This document shows, in pieces, positions 34,390-48,693 of a stretch of 64,000 nucleotides of DNA. The notes under the pieces were generated by a model. It did not search any database and had not been told where the DNA came from. It saw nothing but the letters and a program-made list of their open reading frames with translations. The translations under genes were made by a program, and so were the position numbers. The stretch covers positions 4,774,001 through 4,838,000 of the forward strand of contig JABWDB010000016.1 of the NCBI GenBank assembly GCA_019614645.1. The letters run 5' to 3'. The DNA is from Stratiolaelaps scimitus. Lineage: Eukaryota; Arthropoda; Arachnida; Mesostigmata; Laelapidae. How positions within the stretch are numbered: the first letter of the stretch is position 1; each line of letters starts with the position of its first letter.

Positions 34390-37300
34390 TAGTAGACGTA
34401 TCAGCTAGAATCTGTCCACTCTCGCGCTAATAAAATCATCCTCTGTTATTGGCGTATCAATTAAACATCGAAATAGGGTTAACTTTAAACCCCGATTCAC
34501 ACACCCCCCACTTACATGAAATAAGCGCATTGTCTACGGTTCGCATAAGGCAGTAATTTATGATTCACATGATTACACCACTGTGTATCATCTCAGTTCG
34601 AGTCGGCCATTGACGAGCGTTTATCGTTGACAAAGGCGGGGCCACCAAAGCGTTCCCATTTGCTGAGCCCGCCTGTCCCATTTCCTATTTCCCTACCCTG
34701 GATATGCCCATTCCCCCACCGGATGGAATCTGTGTCCGAGGAAGAAGGGTGATGCAAAATACCGTGAACTCTTGTCATACGCATACCACTCCTTCCGCTA
34801 GCCTGTTATATTGTAGCTTCGGCGCACACAACAGGCCAAACGTAGCCTCTGTCGGGGCACAACCCTCAAATGTATTATGCACGCACAATCGAGATTTAGT
34901 CGCATCGACTCGAACAAGTGTTGCTTCTCCTTGTTCCTCTCGTTCGCTCGCTGGGTCTTTCTTTGTCTGTGTCGCTCCTCCTTAGATGTCAATACCGGCT
35001 GGCGATGTCGTCTCGTCAGCTTGACCCAGTTGCACTCCCGTTTGGCAAAAGGAAACGACGCCAGCCGTCGCCACCGCCGCCGCATGTCAAACCATTCATT
35101 GGCCTTTTGGGTGAACTCGCTCTTGCCCAAACCTGGTAGACCTACAGTATCTTCGAGGCAGTGCCCTGCCTTGCCAGGCTCGCCTATCCCTAACGTGTCG
35201 GCTGGGAACAAGCCACTTTATACGAAGGGGAGCGCTTGAGAGCGTTCACTCTGTGTTGGTGCTAAGGTCACGTCGATGGGAGAATGTGTTGCATTTATGA
35301 TGTTGCGTACCATGATTGAAAGACGAACGATGATGGCGAATGTTCCGTCAAGACTTTCACCTATCCTCAAATACCTTTCTGGAACTTCCCCGTCTGTCGT
35401 TCGTTGTGGGATTCAATAAGTGTTAGTCGTACGAAACGCTTAAATAGATCCACCAATGAATAGGGCTCCCTTGTGGAGTCGTCGGCCAATAGAGGCGTGA
35501 GCGTGGTAAACACTGCGTCAGATTCTACCTAAAATGTCGTGTCGGTAAATTCAAAGTGCTCGATTGTGACCACTTTCAATACTATAATTCTGTATATATA
35601 ACCTCACGTTTAACCCATAAAATGTCCCAGAGAAAAAAAAACATAATTGTTATTATCATTAACATATTTATATGAGGTCACATACTTTCAGTCTTCGAGC
35701 ATCTGTATACTATTGTACACCGTTTGACTTCGCGTGAAGACTCTTCGTCCAAGTGAATGTGGTAATCAGATTTTACACGATAGGTTAGCCGACGATATTC
35801 AGCTTATTCACCTCGAAGATTAACCTGGGGCCCTTTCTCTCGAGCGAACTAAGCCTGCTTCGAGGCAGTCGTTAGTTTTTCTTGCGAAACCCTCAGATGG
35901 GCATAGATACCAATCAACATATCACTGAATACACGCACCCATTTATTCAGATAACAATACAAAGGTATACTTGCATCTGGTAGAATGCGAAGAGAACAAT
36001 TTTGCAAAAAATCTCTTCCAATCATCGTCTCACTTCTCGGTGCCTACCCCTCAGTGACTGGGCTGCTATCGAACTGCCTCATAAAAAACAAATGCCTTTG
36101 CTGTCAGTTCAAGATTTGCTGACAGTTCCTTTCAACTTGTGAATAATTATCCCTTGTACCATATGGGCTCCATGAGATCGTACGTGATCATGACTCATTG
36201 GGATGGCTCGGGGGTAGCTGACGACACTGACGATATATACTATCACAAATCGAGGGCGTTATGCGAAACTGTATTTCCTAGGAACTAGGTCGGGGGTAGA
36301 CCTTCAATCCACTATTTAAGGGTAGACATCTTGCAAAATACGATTTACCAAATGCTAGCAAATGTTTATATTTACCTACCACACAAATGCCACTGTGCAG
36401 GGGTATGTTCAAATATTAGCTGCTTCGAGATGTCAATGTGATGATCCCATGTGTTTGTGAACGGCAAGATAACGTCTCGCATACAAACTCGAGGCAGATT
36501 CCGTACGTGATGCATATATTTAGACTGTCATGAATGGGCAAGATACACAAAACAATCAGGATCGTGACATCACCTGACCTAGTCGTTCGTCATCGACTAC
36601 AAGATTCATCCATCAAGAACAAGATGCAACGTGACATCAGTGGTCACAACATTGCAATCGACAATTCCGCCGGTGGCCCTATCCGTCGCCTCATCTGCTC
36701 TCGCAGTCTATGCTTAGATTACTACTCAATTTCTGCTATTTGACAACAGCAACAGCAACAACATGAATAAGAGGCATCGTCGACATAGTTGATGTGTACG
36801 CCTTCCAATGCATCCCATTCCTCCAATGCTAGCGGTCAGCTGGACACGGGTTTTTATTTAGCCATTGTTCAACAGTGCGATGCTTAGACGGTTCGTGGAC
36901 ATCCCCAGTAATAGGTAGGCCATATGTTGTCAACTGATCCATATGACTCAGTCGGTATACGCCAACGATTTCTAGCTAGTTAACATATTGGGTCGAGCGA
37001 TTAATTCCTTGGAGCATCAAGCATTGTCCGTGTAACATGTAATTCGAGGCACGTGCACCAGACCCGCATTCTGAAATTACAGCTAAATGTACATCGCCTG
37101 CCTACTCATATATCATACCACTCATTCGGATCGACGGAAATCAGCCACGTAGATCATGCGCCGATGGATTTTTTTATTCGCCGGCTACCACTTGTTCAAC
37201 GAACTAACCCATATATTGCTAACAGTGAGTCTTTTACGGGCAGCTACGCCTTCGCGAATCGGCGTCAACAATAAGCACACATTTGTTTATTATTCATGCT

Positions 37301-38034
37301 ATCGCATCAGTTCAGTTGTATCGAGTGGAAATGTTCCAGTCAACAGACACGCATCGATACAGAAATAGACATCATGTTACACAGTGGGCTCTTACCAATA
37401 CTAAGCGATTATAGTTCTCTATCAAGCCACCCTAATCTCTCCGTGACTCAACCAAGCAAACCTTCCAGAGGGAGACAGTGAGAGAGAGCGAGGAGAGAGT
37501 GCTCTGACCACCACCATTCGAGGTATTTGACATTCACGTACATCGCGAGAGACCAGCATGTCATGGCGGTCATTCGAGAATACCCTCAATGATTGCAAAC
37601 CGTCGAACAAGAAAATTCTGTTCATTGTACTCAGCGTGACCACAACTGCCATATCCAATAATAAAAGAAAGCATAGACCTCCAGCATGCCCACGGACTGG
37701 TTCTTGTCACTATATGTAGATACGAGATGGCTCTGTCAAGCATCGAGGCCCATAGAACGAAGCATTCGCGGAGGGACTGAGTGTGGTTTACTTTCTACCC
37801 GAATCGACACGGTCGTCGATGTCGACATTCGACGTTCCGCAAATCTGCTGCCCGCTGTGTCTCGCCGCTGTTCGTGCGCTCGCTGTATGACTGCGCATGC
37901 GTTATCAAGCGCCAGCTGGTAATCGCTAAGCAGGCACAGGTGGCCTCCTCGCCTCATCGGGTCGTACAGGCACACCGGCGGCTGGCAGGGCCCGCCAGCC
38001 AGCCAGCATGATGAGGGAGAGACGACACTGCTCG

Positions 38035-38076
38035 TATAAAAGGGATCTCCTCACGGTGGCTCCTGGTTTGGCAGTG
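38035..38076 (+). promoter_or_regulatory. candidate TATA-type core promoter, plus strand
   Basis: TATAAAAG at 38035-38042 is followed about 30 nt later by GGCAGTGC, an initiator-like element, and a CG-rich stretch precedes it. A donor-like CACG|GTGCGTGA follows at 38101-38102. No coding exon was recognised downstream in the window. Confidence 0.4.
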
Positions 38077-38477
38077 CTACTATCGGTTGTGTCCGGTCAC
38101 GGTGCGTGATGATTTTTTCACATTTTTTCGCCAGTTTTGTGATGTGCACGGTCTAGAAACGTCGTAAATGGGTGCGCTCGATCCGAGCTGTGATTTGATG
38201 TATTGTGCAACGCGTTTGGATATGTTCTTGACGATTTGGAGGAGTTCTTTTACCTATGACCTTTACTTGACCTCTACGACGCATATGCGTATGAGCGGTA
38301 GGCGTTTCTACGAACGGTCAGTAATAATTCGGATATAGCGGATTTGGTCTTTTTACGCGGTTGTCGCAATTTTTCGATTTCTGCTACCAACCAGTAGCAC
38401 TCTACCCTGCTGTTAAACCCACCTCTAGTCTTAGCAATTTTGCTCAAATCTGAGTTGCGGATATGCTATCACAAAGA

Positions 38478-38545
38478 GTCTGGATAGCTCAGGGGTAGAG
38501 CGTCCTCTAGCAGGAAGGTCGTGGGTTCGAATCCCACTCCATACG
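38478..38545 (+). pseudogene. degenerate tRNA-like sequence
   Basis: Acceptor stem GTCTGGA/TCCATAC (6 of 7 pairs), D arm GCTC-AGGGGTA-GAGC and T arm GTGGG-TTCGAAT-CCCAC are intact, with perfect A and B boxes. The anticodon arm plus variable loop is about 4 nt too short: TCCT/AGGA encloses only CTAGC, so there is no normal 7-nt anticodon loop. It is a tRNA pseudogene or SINE head; a long TA tract begins about 200 bp downstream. Confidence 0.6.
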
Positions 38546-38751
38546 ACAGTGTACGTATCCTCAACGTCTCAGATTTCGTACAGCTTTTTCTCTCCCTCTC
38601 AGTCTTCTCGATCTCCACAAACGATCGCATCTGGGATCCTGTTTCAATGTTTATTCTCTGTTAATCGTAATATTACTGTGAATATTCAAGTGCATGGAAA
38701 TATCTCACAGCTCAATATTACCAGTATTAGGCTTAATTCAGTTCTTCATTT

Positions 38752-38859
<108 letters not shown>

Positions 38860-41854
38860 TCAATAAAATGCGCTTCAATATTTTTAACTATTCCGAACAT
38901 CTAACCAATCTGATAGCTCTCGTCGATGTTGTATAGTCCACTTCTATAAGATCCGATAGCATAGGTGTGACCACGATACCTATAAAGCGATAATTCCTGA
39001 TGTCTATCAGTTGACTATTTATCAGCTGATGAGTGGTTCGTTTGATTGCATTGAGCTCACTGAAATAATCCTTCTTCGAGCCGTCTAGCAAAACAGGACG
39101 CCAACAGGAGTTGCCGATCTCTTCTTGTTTGCACCGATCGTCCAGATAAAGACGCCTACGAGACGTTCTTGGATCCAGTTGGCTGCTCAGTTTACGCCGT
39201 AATGACGCTGTACGATTACAACAGATACGCGGCCACATGACAAGTCGGACAGTGCGGCCTTCAGGTGCCGTCAATATAGACAGGCAAGCCTTATGCATTG
39301 CTTTTTAATGTTGAACTGATTCGTCTGAGTACATGACACAGAGCTAGAGCTGGTATCATTATTGACAAAAATGGCAACACCAGCCCGAGATGGCTTCCGA
39401 CGCCGGCAGAGGCGTCCGAAGCTATTCTCACTAATTAGCGAAACACGAGGTAGCAATTACGCAATATCTACTACCATGGTTCACGGGATAACTGATGAAC
39501 TTATGTATCTTCTATCTGCTTGTTATCTCTTGGAAGATCATGTTTACTCGCAGGTGCCTTTGTTTGCGGCCGTTGTGGGTCAGAGTCTACCTGGCATATA
39601 TCAAAAGGCAAGTACATTCAGGGGGTGTATATGCCGGTGCCAATAGTAATTTCAATGAACTTAAGCATGACTCAAGGCTAGATTAGGAAAAGCCTAGATT
39701 ATTTCCTCGAGGACAACGAAACACATGAGAGAATCCGGCCCACTATCGGGGCCATAATATATCTGCTAAAATTCACATTTCCAAATCTTTTACTGTCACC
39801 CACAATCTGTCTCAGAGAGGGAAACTAGTGAATATCGTTTAGGTTAGGTTGGCAAGGTAGCTGGCCTACACGTGATTAGGCTTAGCAAATCGACAGAGGT
39901 CCTTGATATTCTTTCCATCAATTAATACAATGTGAGTAACACATATATAATTATAAGAACGCAATAAGAGGCGTGCTACAAAATCACGTGGCAAATTAGC
40001 GAATTAATTGTGGATAAAAAAAAGCTCATGTGAAATTATTCTCTAAGCAAAACATCACCGTTTGCTGGATAGCTCAACGCACTTCGCATTCGAGGGAGCT
40101 AATAGATCATTTTGACGCTCAGCATTCACCGGCGAAGGATGATTTTCTTACACAGCTGCATTCGACATAAGCCGCATACATTGAGCTGCAATTTTTCTAG
40201 GTGTATGCGGATGTAAAATTCCAACAATAGTATCAATGCGCCACGTGTCATTGGCCTTAATAGGGCACAGTGTTGCCCCATGATATCTCGTATCCCTTAG
40301 CCATCGGCGAGATCCGATAGTTGTTGCCGTGAGAGGAATCGCGCATGTGCAGCCGTCATACGTGTCGCCAAAATTCGTGACACTGATTCAGCTGAACAGT
40401 TAGCAACAGTCGCCATCTCATTGAGGAGCTCAACGATTCATTTGTTCAGAGGCAGTCAAGGAAGTTATTATGGAGACGTGACGATGCGGGAATCTGATGG
40501 ACGCTTTGTATTTGCTTATGGGTATATATCTTCATATTTTTCGTCGGGCAAAAATAGCCCGTTTAGGTATGAGATAGGTTCTTTTTGCCAAGCACCATTA
40601 TGCATTGGGTTGTCTGCAACGTACTGTTGGCTTTGGCGGAATCACCACCGGATCACACGCTACCACTGTGTGATTCGAACGTGAGGTCACGTTTAACGCT
40701 TGAATCTTTGCGGACACACGAAACGTCTCGAAACATACGCTTGCGTTTGACTCAAATATACCACACATATATACTGCATATGTATGAAAACCCTAGATGA
40801 GATGAAATTTATCGCCGACCAAGTCAGATCTTGAGACGGTAGTCACCCGTGAGGGTTTTTGGTCAAATGCGTGTACATGCTCTATGTCATAAAAACGCAG
40901 GATGAGCCATCGACAAGTAACCAACACAACCAAGAAAACCGCCGATCGGAGACGCCACTAGAGCTTGTACCAACCCCCAGTGTAAGCCGCTTCTCGACTG
41001 CTTGGCCTGATGCGTCGCAATGTCGACTCAACCGTGATGTCGCCTGATGTCGGCTTCTAGTGAGGAGAGCCTGATTTGCCCATCTTGTCCTATGTTGCTC
41101 TCAGATCTACCTCATTCGTCTTGCTCATCAGTAGAGTGTGTTGTTCAGGTATGCTGGTTCCCCGACCGAGTCCCCTGGTTCTCTGAGCAGCCGCCTCCGA
41201 GGTGGGCCTCGAATTGGCCAGCCTTCGCAGAGAGCTGTTTTCGTGTTGACGAGGCGGGAGGACCGTTATTCAGACCACGCGTCGAAGGCTGGCCTGAGTT
41301 GTCCACCTCAGAGCAGCGAATATGGCCTGCTTCTCCGACGCTGTTGGGCGCGTCGCATAAACATTAGCATATACCGCCACATAATCATCTCTAGCGAAGC
41401 GCACTACTTAGGCCTAATTTGTGACGTTGATAAATGTCGGATAATGCATATATATATATATAAATAAATAACCGAGACAACTCTTTGGCACACCGCACAA
41501 TGCTGTGCCGTCAACAATACTTATAGTTATTATCCAGTAGAATAGTATACGAATGGCGTATGCCGCGTTTAATTTCACGGCCATTTCATTCGACCTTGGG
41601 AACCACACCGTTATGTCTCCATCTATCGAGTAGAAGTTTAATCGAGTCAATCCGGACTGAATGCAGACTGTTCGATAGCTACTATTTGGAAATTGTTCCG
41701 TATGAACACATGTGTCTGCGTCGTCAATAAGACATTTAGAGAAAACGGACTAACAATGAAGCGGTGACACTATCGTCACTACACAGATTAGCTACACAAT
41801 ACCTCCGTTCGAACAATAATAAATATTATGAGAAGTTGATTGACAAATCAAGCA

Positions 41855-41935
41855 TCGTGTCGCATCGGATTCGAACCAGAAACCCCGTGGTTTTGGATCC
41901 CCTTGGACAATGAACATCCGGTCGTGTACTGTTCC
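41855..41935 (-). repeat. tRNA-like SINE remnant
   Basis: The minus strand carries TTTCTGGTTCGAATCCGATG, a consensus B box (GGTTCGAATCC), in a tRNA-length segment whose A box is degenerate. Confidence 0.4.
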
Positions 41936-44900
41936 ATGATGACGTGCTATCTTCAAGGCTGGCCTACACTTGGTAAAGCTGACGAACCTCATATGTGATG
42001 CGAAGTCAAGCACGTGATAAGGCCTAAATAGCAGGAAGATGGCCTAGTGCCTATCGCTCTGAGGCGTCTCCTAGCCCCGACGCCGAGGGTTAGCCCATCA
42101 CTGGCTGTTTGTAGCTCGAAATGCCGAACGACCTCCCGGGCTGATCAAGACCAAACGCGTCCCCGTTAGGTTCGCGCCCAGTGGTCGACGAACGAGGTGG
42201 GCCAGCATCTGAGCAGAAATGGCCATGGTGTTCTAACCACCCGACTTCGTAGCAGGGTCTTCCGAGTTCGCCGCCTTTGAAATAGCCAGTATAAGCCATG
42301 GGTGGATGAGGCGACCATCGAGATTTCATTGCTGCCGAGTCGGTAAACGCGTCAGAGTCGATACAATTTTGGGCGCCGTGCCATCGTCATATGATGGTGC
42401 CGTGTCCAAGCTGCCGAGCTCGCGCGTCTTTGAGTTGTCAACGTGTGGAGAATTAGAACGGGCTCATTCGAGGGATATGCGACAATTGCATATATATATA
42501 TATATATATTATTTTGGTATATTTAGAGTATCCATTTTGTAGCAATGGCGTTCACGGGTCCCCTTTTTGATATCCGACTTATGTCAATATTAGTATTATT
42601 ATTACTGTCGTCATGATCACAGCTTTTATTTTTGTCTCTTTTCTCTCATGCTCATTTTGTCATCATCCTGTATTTTCTTGCCGTCGTGGCATTCTTCTGC
42701 TTGCTCCAAATTGTCAGCCTCTTTTACTGCTATTATTATCATTATTATTTGCACTATCACCGTCATCTATCCATCTATCCTATGTCGATAAATTCTGTCC
42801 GTATTTCGTGATTTACTATCGCTACAACAGCGATCGCTGTGCCGATTTCACTTGTCAAACCGCTTCGGTCAACTCTCCTACTGTGGTGATACGAAGCACT
42901 AAGAACCGATTTCCACTCGGGATGACCTGCTTGAGCTGGCTTGACTCTCTGTTTTGCTTATCTAGGAATGTGTCACAACGTGGTGCTGACCGCCGACTTC
43001 CACAGGTTATAGTAACACAGCAGCGTAAAGGCACTTATTGATGGTGTCCAGCCAATCACATGTTTACTGTGTGTGTGTGTGTATGTGCGCATGTGGATAT
43101 GGCAATGGCTGCCATTCAGAAGAACAGACGAATACCATTAATCGCACGGATTCTCTGCCAGGAAGAGGCCAGTTGTAAAGTTTGTGGCTACGATTCCTCA
43201 CATCTGCAGCTTCTTCCGGTGGAGTTCACACTCTAGCCAGCAGAGGTGTTCAAGCTGGCCACAGTAAATGAGCAGACATCTGTTTAATTTATTGTAACTG
43301 TTCCGCCTCACGAGGGACGTGAATAGAACCAATGCAGAGCGATTTGACAGTGCGTGCGTCTATTTATCATTGGTGCTATGAAGCACAGAGCCGTACACAG
43401 ATCGAGATATTGTACATAGCTGATTTAGCCTGAGAACGACGGTGCAGTTTGTAATGTTTAACTACCAGTTCATCGGTTGTCCCGTGCGAAAGCCAGCTTG
43501 GCCGATTTGAGTCACCCGAACTATGTGGCGGTCTTTGGTTTGCGGCCTCTGATCTCTCGTTTATCAGACATTTCTCGGTACTTACCCGTATGGTAGATTA
43601 GCTCAGACTACATTTTGCTAACGCTACCACTACTAATACTAACATCTGACTCATGAATTACTAAGAACGCAAAATAGCTCATATATTGTAAACATTACAA
43701 TTGGATATTCGCTAGTGATAGCTTTCGATAGAATTACCAGTCAGTACGAAACGCTCTAGGTTAAAGAGTACATTATGAATTCTCTCCAGCCCTTCTAGCT
43801 TAAACTTAATAATAACAGACGGCGAAACGTGAGAGTATTTACTTTAAATTGGCATATCGTCCAAATAGAGCCTGTGTTGCACGCCACGGCGTTTGCGGAT
43901 TGCTGCGGTAACGCGAAGTGAAATCGATAGCTGACGTTGCGAGCACGCCAGCGAGCGGCAGCGTCCACCGTTAATTACGTCTTGTGACTTCCCTGCGCGT
44001 CCTCAGCCTGGTGGCTACCATTGGCACAAGTTTCCACTGCCGTGTCCCCACTACCCATTCGCTTTATAGAGCCTGACGCTCCTAAAATGACCGACACGCT
44101 TACTGTGCCTAAAACACACACATACCCCATAGGTTGGTGCATAGGGATGAAGCGGCCAACGAGACAGACTGGAACAATAATCATAACGTCGGCTGACGTC
44201 TTCGTTGTGAATGACGAACAGCGGGGCAGTCAGCGAAGCACAGCCTTCGAGTGACCGCTTCTTCGGCTGACCATCACCAGTCAAAAACATTCGCGTTTCC
44301 GGTGGAAAGTTTCGCTGTCCCGAGGTGAAGGCCTGTGCGGCTTTGGTCTATTTTTGATTTCGGAAAAAGTTCCGCTTGCGAAGGGCTGTTTATTTTTTGT
44401 GTATGTCATGCTTCTTGTGGCTGATGTTGCGTATTCGAACGGACAAATGTATTGTAAATTGCTGTGTTATGAATATTATTATGGTCGCTGAATGCGTCTC
44501 AAACGAAGGCGAATTCGGTCTGATTGAAGCTTTCAAAATGTTGCATTTTAATCAACCATCACATAAGGTGGATTCTCTTTTCATTGTGGTGGCTAGGCCG
44601 GTCACCCTGACATAGCCTATAAACGAACAGGCATGAATCCACAATCGCAAGCAATCGTAATGACATTTCTTAAGAAAGAAAAAAAGTCCTATGTGCACGG
44701 GTTCGATCCTCACAGGATGCAAATTGGTCCATTCGCGGGCGTCCTACAACCGGACGATACACGTAGGCGCACGGCACAAAATAGCTCATCGTATCCCAAA
44801 GAATAGGCCCTTATAAAAAAGCTATGCATTAGGAGGCACTTTCAGGAAACGCAGCCAGAATCTCGACCTGTGCATAGCTGCATAGATGAACTATCGTTCG

Positions 44901-45370
44901 TGAATACATGGCAGAAACAATGTCGAACATTAAATAATATTATAATAACAATGCATGATTAAATATATAGCGGCTAGTAGCCAGGTGATGTAAGTTCCAA
45001 GTGTAGGTCCAGTGAGTTCTGTTTGGAAACTTCGGTGCGGCCACAATGCGTTTAGTATCAGAGCGCTCAGTAAAAACGATTGTACACCGCCTTGTACAAC
45101 ACACAGCGTTTGTTCCATTTCCATCTCATTTTTCTCATCTTTGTCAATCATCATTCTTACCAAAAGCTTCCCCATTTATCGCGAAACAGTGGTCGTTTCC
45201 TGTTCGCGAAGATATCTATCATAGGATGATGGTGTATCATTTGTCTATTACCAGTCGCGCAATGGCCGACGGGAGGCCCGAAATGATTCGCTTGAGAAAC
45301 CATTTCTGCGGACGTCTATCGGCTCGTCTCGTCAGCAATGTGGCGTTTTCTAAGACGGTCATCACCGGCG

Positions 45371-45452
45371 ACAACAATAGCAATAGTAACAACAACAACA
45401 GCAGCAGCAACAACAACAATAAGAACAACAACACCGACAGCAAGAACAAGAT
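45371..45452 (+). repeat. AAC/AGC triplet-rich repeat
   Basis: Imperfect AAC and AGC units. Read in the plus frame 45046-45534 they give an Asn/Ser-rich run, but that frame has no recognised domain and probably owes its length to the repeat. Confidence 0.7.
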
Positions 45453-46166
45453 GAAATGTCAGATGAGACCGCGCAAATATATTATAGCTAGCTGTGAATT
45501 TAGGCAGTACACCAGCAGATTGTTTATTACTTAGTTATTTAGAGGGACACCGGCGGCCACAAAGAGATGAAGTGCCATCTACCCCGTTCTCGGTATGGTC
45601 TCGTGTTTCACACGTGTGCTATACACAAGTTAACGTGTGATAAGGCCCAGTCGTAGCAAAATCATCGTCGTTTAGGAGCCGAGATTGAGACTAGGAGCAG
45701 CTCGAGCTGTAGATGTCACACAAAAGCGATGTCACCCGCTACGCTGGCCGTCGAAACCGGTAGAACGAATTGGTGTCTGTTTGCATTGACGTCCGAATTC
45801 TACCCAGAGGATACCTTATCTGTTTTTGGTTCCCTGCCTGTGGCCAACGTGCTCTGCAGCAGGAGATGTGCCCACCCTCGCGGGCACGAATCCATCCGTC
45901 GAGCGATCGAGGACAAAGGTCCCCGACGACCCATAGCGATGACCACCGATAAAATTGAAGCCAAATGAGAAGTCAATGTACATGCGGGGCAACCGTTTCA
46001 TAGTAAATTTATGAAATCGCAGCCGAGCGAGAGTTGTCGTAGGCCGACTGACTTACGGTTGGCGAAATGCGGCGTACCCACAACTCATATGTGAAATTGG
46101 GAAAAAATTCATTTTTCGTCAACAGCATTCTGAAACGCGGCCGTACCGCCAAACGATGTGAGAGCC

Positions 46167-46968
46167 CTAAGCGTTCTCTCTTCGGTTTATCGAGATGGCC
46201 GGAATAATCAGCTGCCTCGCAACGCGAACAGCACATTTTGAAAATAAAATAGCCGTTGGAATTATTAACAGAACCTTCTTAGTATTTGTGCTGCTGACTT
46301 TGGAGGAGACAAAATTGTGATCGATTCCTGAATTGAAACTCAATTTACACTTTTTGTTCCCAGAATCCACTAGAAGTTTCCTCGTTGCCCCAATCAGGAC
46401 TTTCGTCAGCTCATCACCCGTCACCGGATTGAGACGGTCAGCTTGAACACGCCCGCTAGTTATGGCTAAATTGCCACTCCTAAATGGTAGCCTGGCAATA
46501 CCGAGAACGACGCTGCATAAGGGGCAGCGGTGCGAGAAATTCACAGGCGTCCCGCTCAAGCAGCGACCCGCGTTTGTTACAATGCCCTCCAACGACCGAA
46601 TCAGCACTTTAATTGTCACGACCCACACACGCGTCCGCCAACTGGCGCTTGGCGCTACAGCGCGTTTCGTTCCACTAAAATTAAGTCCAGAGATTTACGA
46701 GGCCGCCTGGAGTGGATCAACTGTCCCTTGTACCTTAGTACTTGCACGTTCCCATACCGGAGACATTTCCAGGCTGGGATTACTTGTCCGTACACACATC
46801 GACCGACAGCCGACAAATAAGGGTGGGGGGGGTGTTCTTGTCGTTCACAGGAAAAAAAAAGCCGAGGATGGGTATCATCACCACAATAGGCCTGCTTTTC
46901 TGGAAGAACTGCTCGACGCTAAGCACCGCCGTCACCACTTCTTAGGCGAGCCCTTAAAAGCTCAATGA
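46167..46968. other. two long opposed open frames, unrecognised
   Basis: The minus strand is open for 153 codons (46167-46628) and the plus strand for 168 codons (46462-46968). They overlap by 167 bp. Neither resembles a family I know, and no splice structure is evident. Either could be an exon or a decayed mobile-element gene; chance is also possible. Confidence 0.2.
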
Positions 46969-47531
46969 TAGAGTGCTCCTTCCTCGGGCAGTATTTAGAT
47001 ACGCTTCTCAATGACCCTCGTTGACATCTGACAGTTAGCGGACGCTTTTTGCGCGCACTCATGTAGACTGGGAAGGCCGCGTCGGGCCGGGTCTTGTCGT
47101 TCAATAGATCGTTTACGGTAGAACGGTATCACGGTTTGACATCCTCGCGCACCGTTACCATCAGTGGTAATGGCAGCCACAACAGTACTTCTAAATGGCA
47201 TGAGCGAACTTTACACCTATTCAATATTTACCCGGAGGAATAATCTTGTCCATGGTTTCGTCGATAACCTCAAGTGGAGCTCGAGAATAGTGGACAATAA
47301 CAGCAAATCACTGTGCTGCCGCCACATGGTGCCTACTGCTGCTTGGGGAACGGAGGGCCGCGCCGGCGGGACTCCTTATGAGCGTTACCTATAGAATCTC
47401 GATACGTTGTAGCATACATGTAGAAGCTACTCGAATTGGAATGGACATATATCGATGGACGAGTGTGCTCCAATGACCAGTGAGCTCGAAAGTCCAAATG
47501 AAATACCTTGCTTTCAATGGTCAACACACCA

Positions 47532-47532
<1 letters not shown>

Positions 47533-47562
<30 letters not shown>
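47533..47562. repeat. (TA)n tract
   Basis: About 30 bp of uninterrupted TA followed by TACATACAT. Confidence 0.95.
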
Positions 47563-47566
<4 letters not shown>

Positions 47567-48650
47567 CATCCAGAACTATAATGCTTGCGGCTGTTACTTG
47601 ATACATATCCGATTCAGTTACGTTCGAAAGGACACCGTAGAGCTTGCGAAAGATAACGATGAATGCACCATCAGTGACTTCATGCCCATTTCTATCTACC
47701 ACACCCTCACAATGTTTATGATGATATCCGCCACAGCCAAGTCACCCATGTGCTATTGTATATAAATCATACCTGTAGCATGCCGGGTCAGCGAGAGTCC
47801 AGCACCCAGGAACACCTTCAGGTTTCACTTGACTACGATCGAGTTGACAACATGTAACCTATCTTACCGCTCTCAGCAACGTCTGACATTTTGCATATGC
47901 TCGCCTGTATTTACAAAATAATTTACCTAAGTCTCACGATGTCACGGTGATAAAAGGCGTTGTCAAATAATCAAGGCTTTAAATAGCCTCCGTTTTGCAA
48001 ACGCAAAGGTTGCGTCCGCCAACCGACATAGCGGATCGGTTCATCTGTTGAGTTTTGGCGCCCTGTGACAGCAGGTGTGGCAGGATTTCCGCCCACTGAT
48101 GATATTTTGCTAACATTTATCCACCGAATGTTGGCGGCATGTAGTTGTTGTATTTGTCTCTCTGTGTGTGCCTCGCTGTGTTACGGAATCCTGTGACGGC
48201 TGTGACGATTACTGGCCATCCTAAGCCAAGCTTTTGGTGGCGTTTCATCCGTGGTCATTATCAGTGGAGCAACAAGCCCAGCAACTAATTGGACATAATT
48301 AACTGTAATAGCAATGATAATCATTGCCATTATGATTCGATCGGGTGGTGGCTGCGCCGAATCTTGAAGGCCGACAACGATTGAAATGTGACGTCAACAT
48401 AAATCTATGGAACTACGATCGACAGCAATTGCCTGTGATGATCTATATTCATTCTCTGGTCGTCACAAAATAGTGGCAACAGACGATGGACAATCCATTC
48501 GAATGCCAATTACGTTGACGCTAGACCGCTGTTCTGGGGAAGAGGTCCTTCACTATTATGGGTTTCCTGTTGTATCTCTGTTGGTTTTTTGCTCCGTTGG
48601 GTTTATCCGAAGAGAATGTCCGGTTTCCAAAGGTAGAAGAACTGTCCATC

Positions 48651-48652
<2 letters not shown>

Positions 48653-48692
<40 letters not shown>
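48653..48692. repeat. (TA)n tract
   Basis: About 40 bp of TA flanked by CCATCAT on the left and ATAAATGG on the right, a weak inverted flank. Confidence 0.95.

Positions 48693-48693
<1 letters not shown>

Larger units (their letters stand above)
32780..38034. other. intergenic region without recognised genes
   Basis: About 5.2 kb with a TA tract at 34359-34387, a B-box-like GGTTCAAACCG at 33748, and CG-rich DNA at 37.7-38.0 kb leading into a TATA promoter candidate. Opposed open frames at 34798-35239 (137 codons minus, 120 plus) are unrecognised. Confidence 0.45.

Noticed and set aside
38478..38545. Functional tRNA gene
   Set aside because: The anticodon arm is about 4 nt short and cannot make a 7-nt loop, so no anticodon can be assigned.
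42613..43041. 142-codon frame starting with a hydrophobic, signal-peptide-like stretch
   Set aside because: The DNA is pyrimidine-rich (T/C and TTA repeats), which gives Leu/Ser/Phe runs by itself. There is no cysteine pattern or homologue I recognise, so a secreted protein is not claimed.
45046..45534. 162-codon frame with an Asn/Ser run
   Set aside because: The run is a translated AAC/AGC repeat, and the rest has no recognisable family or splice context.
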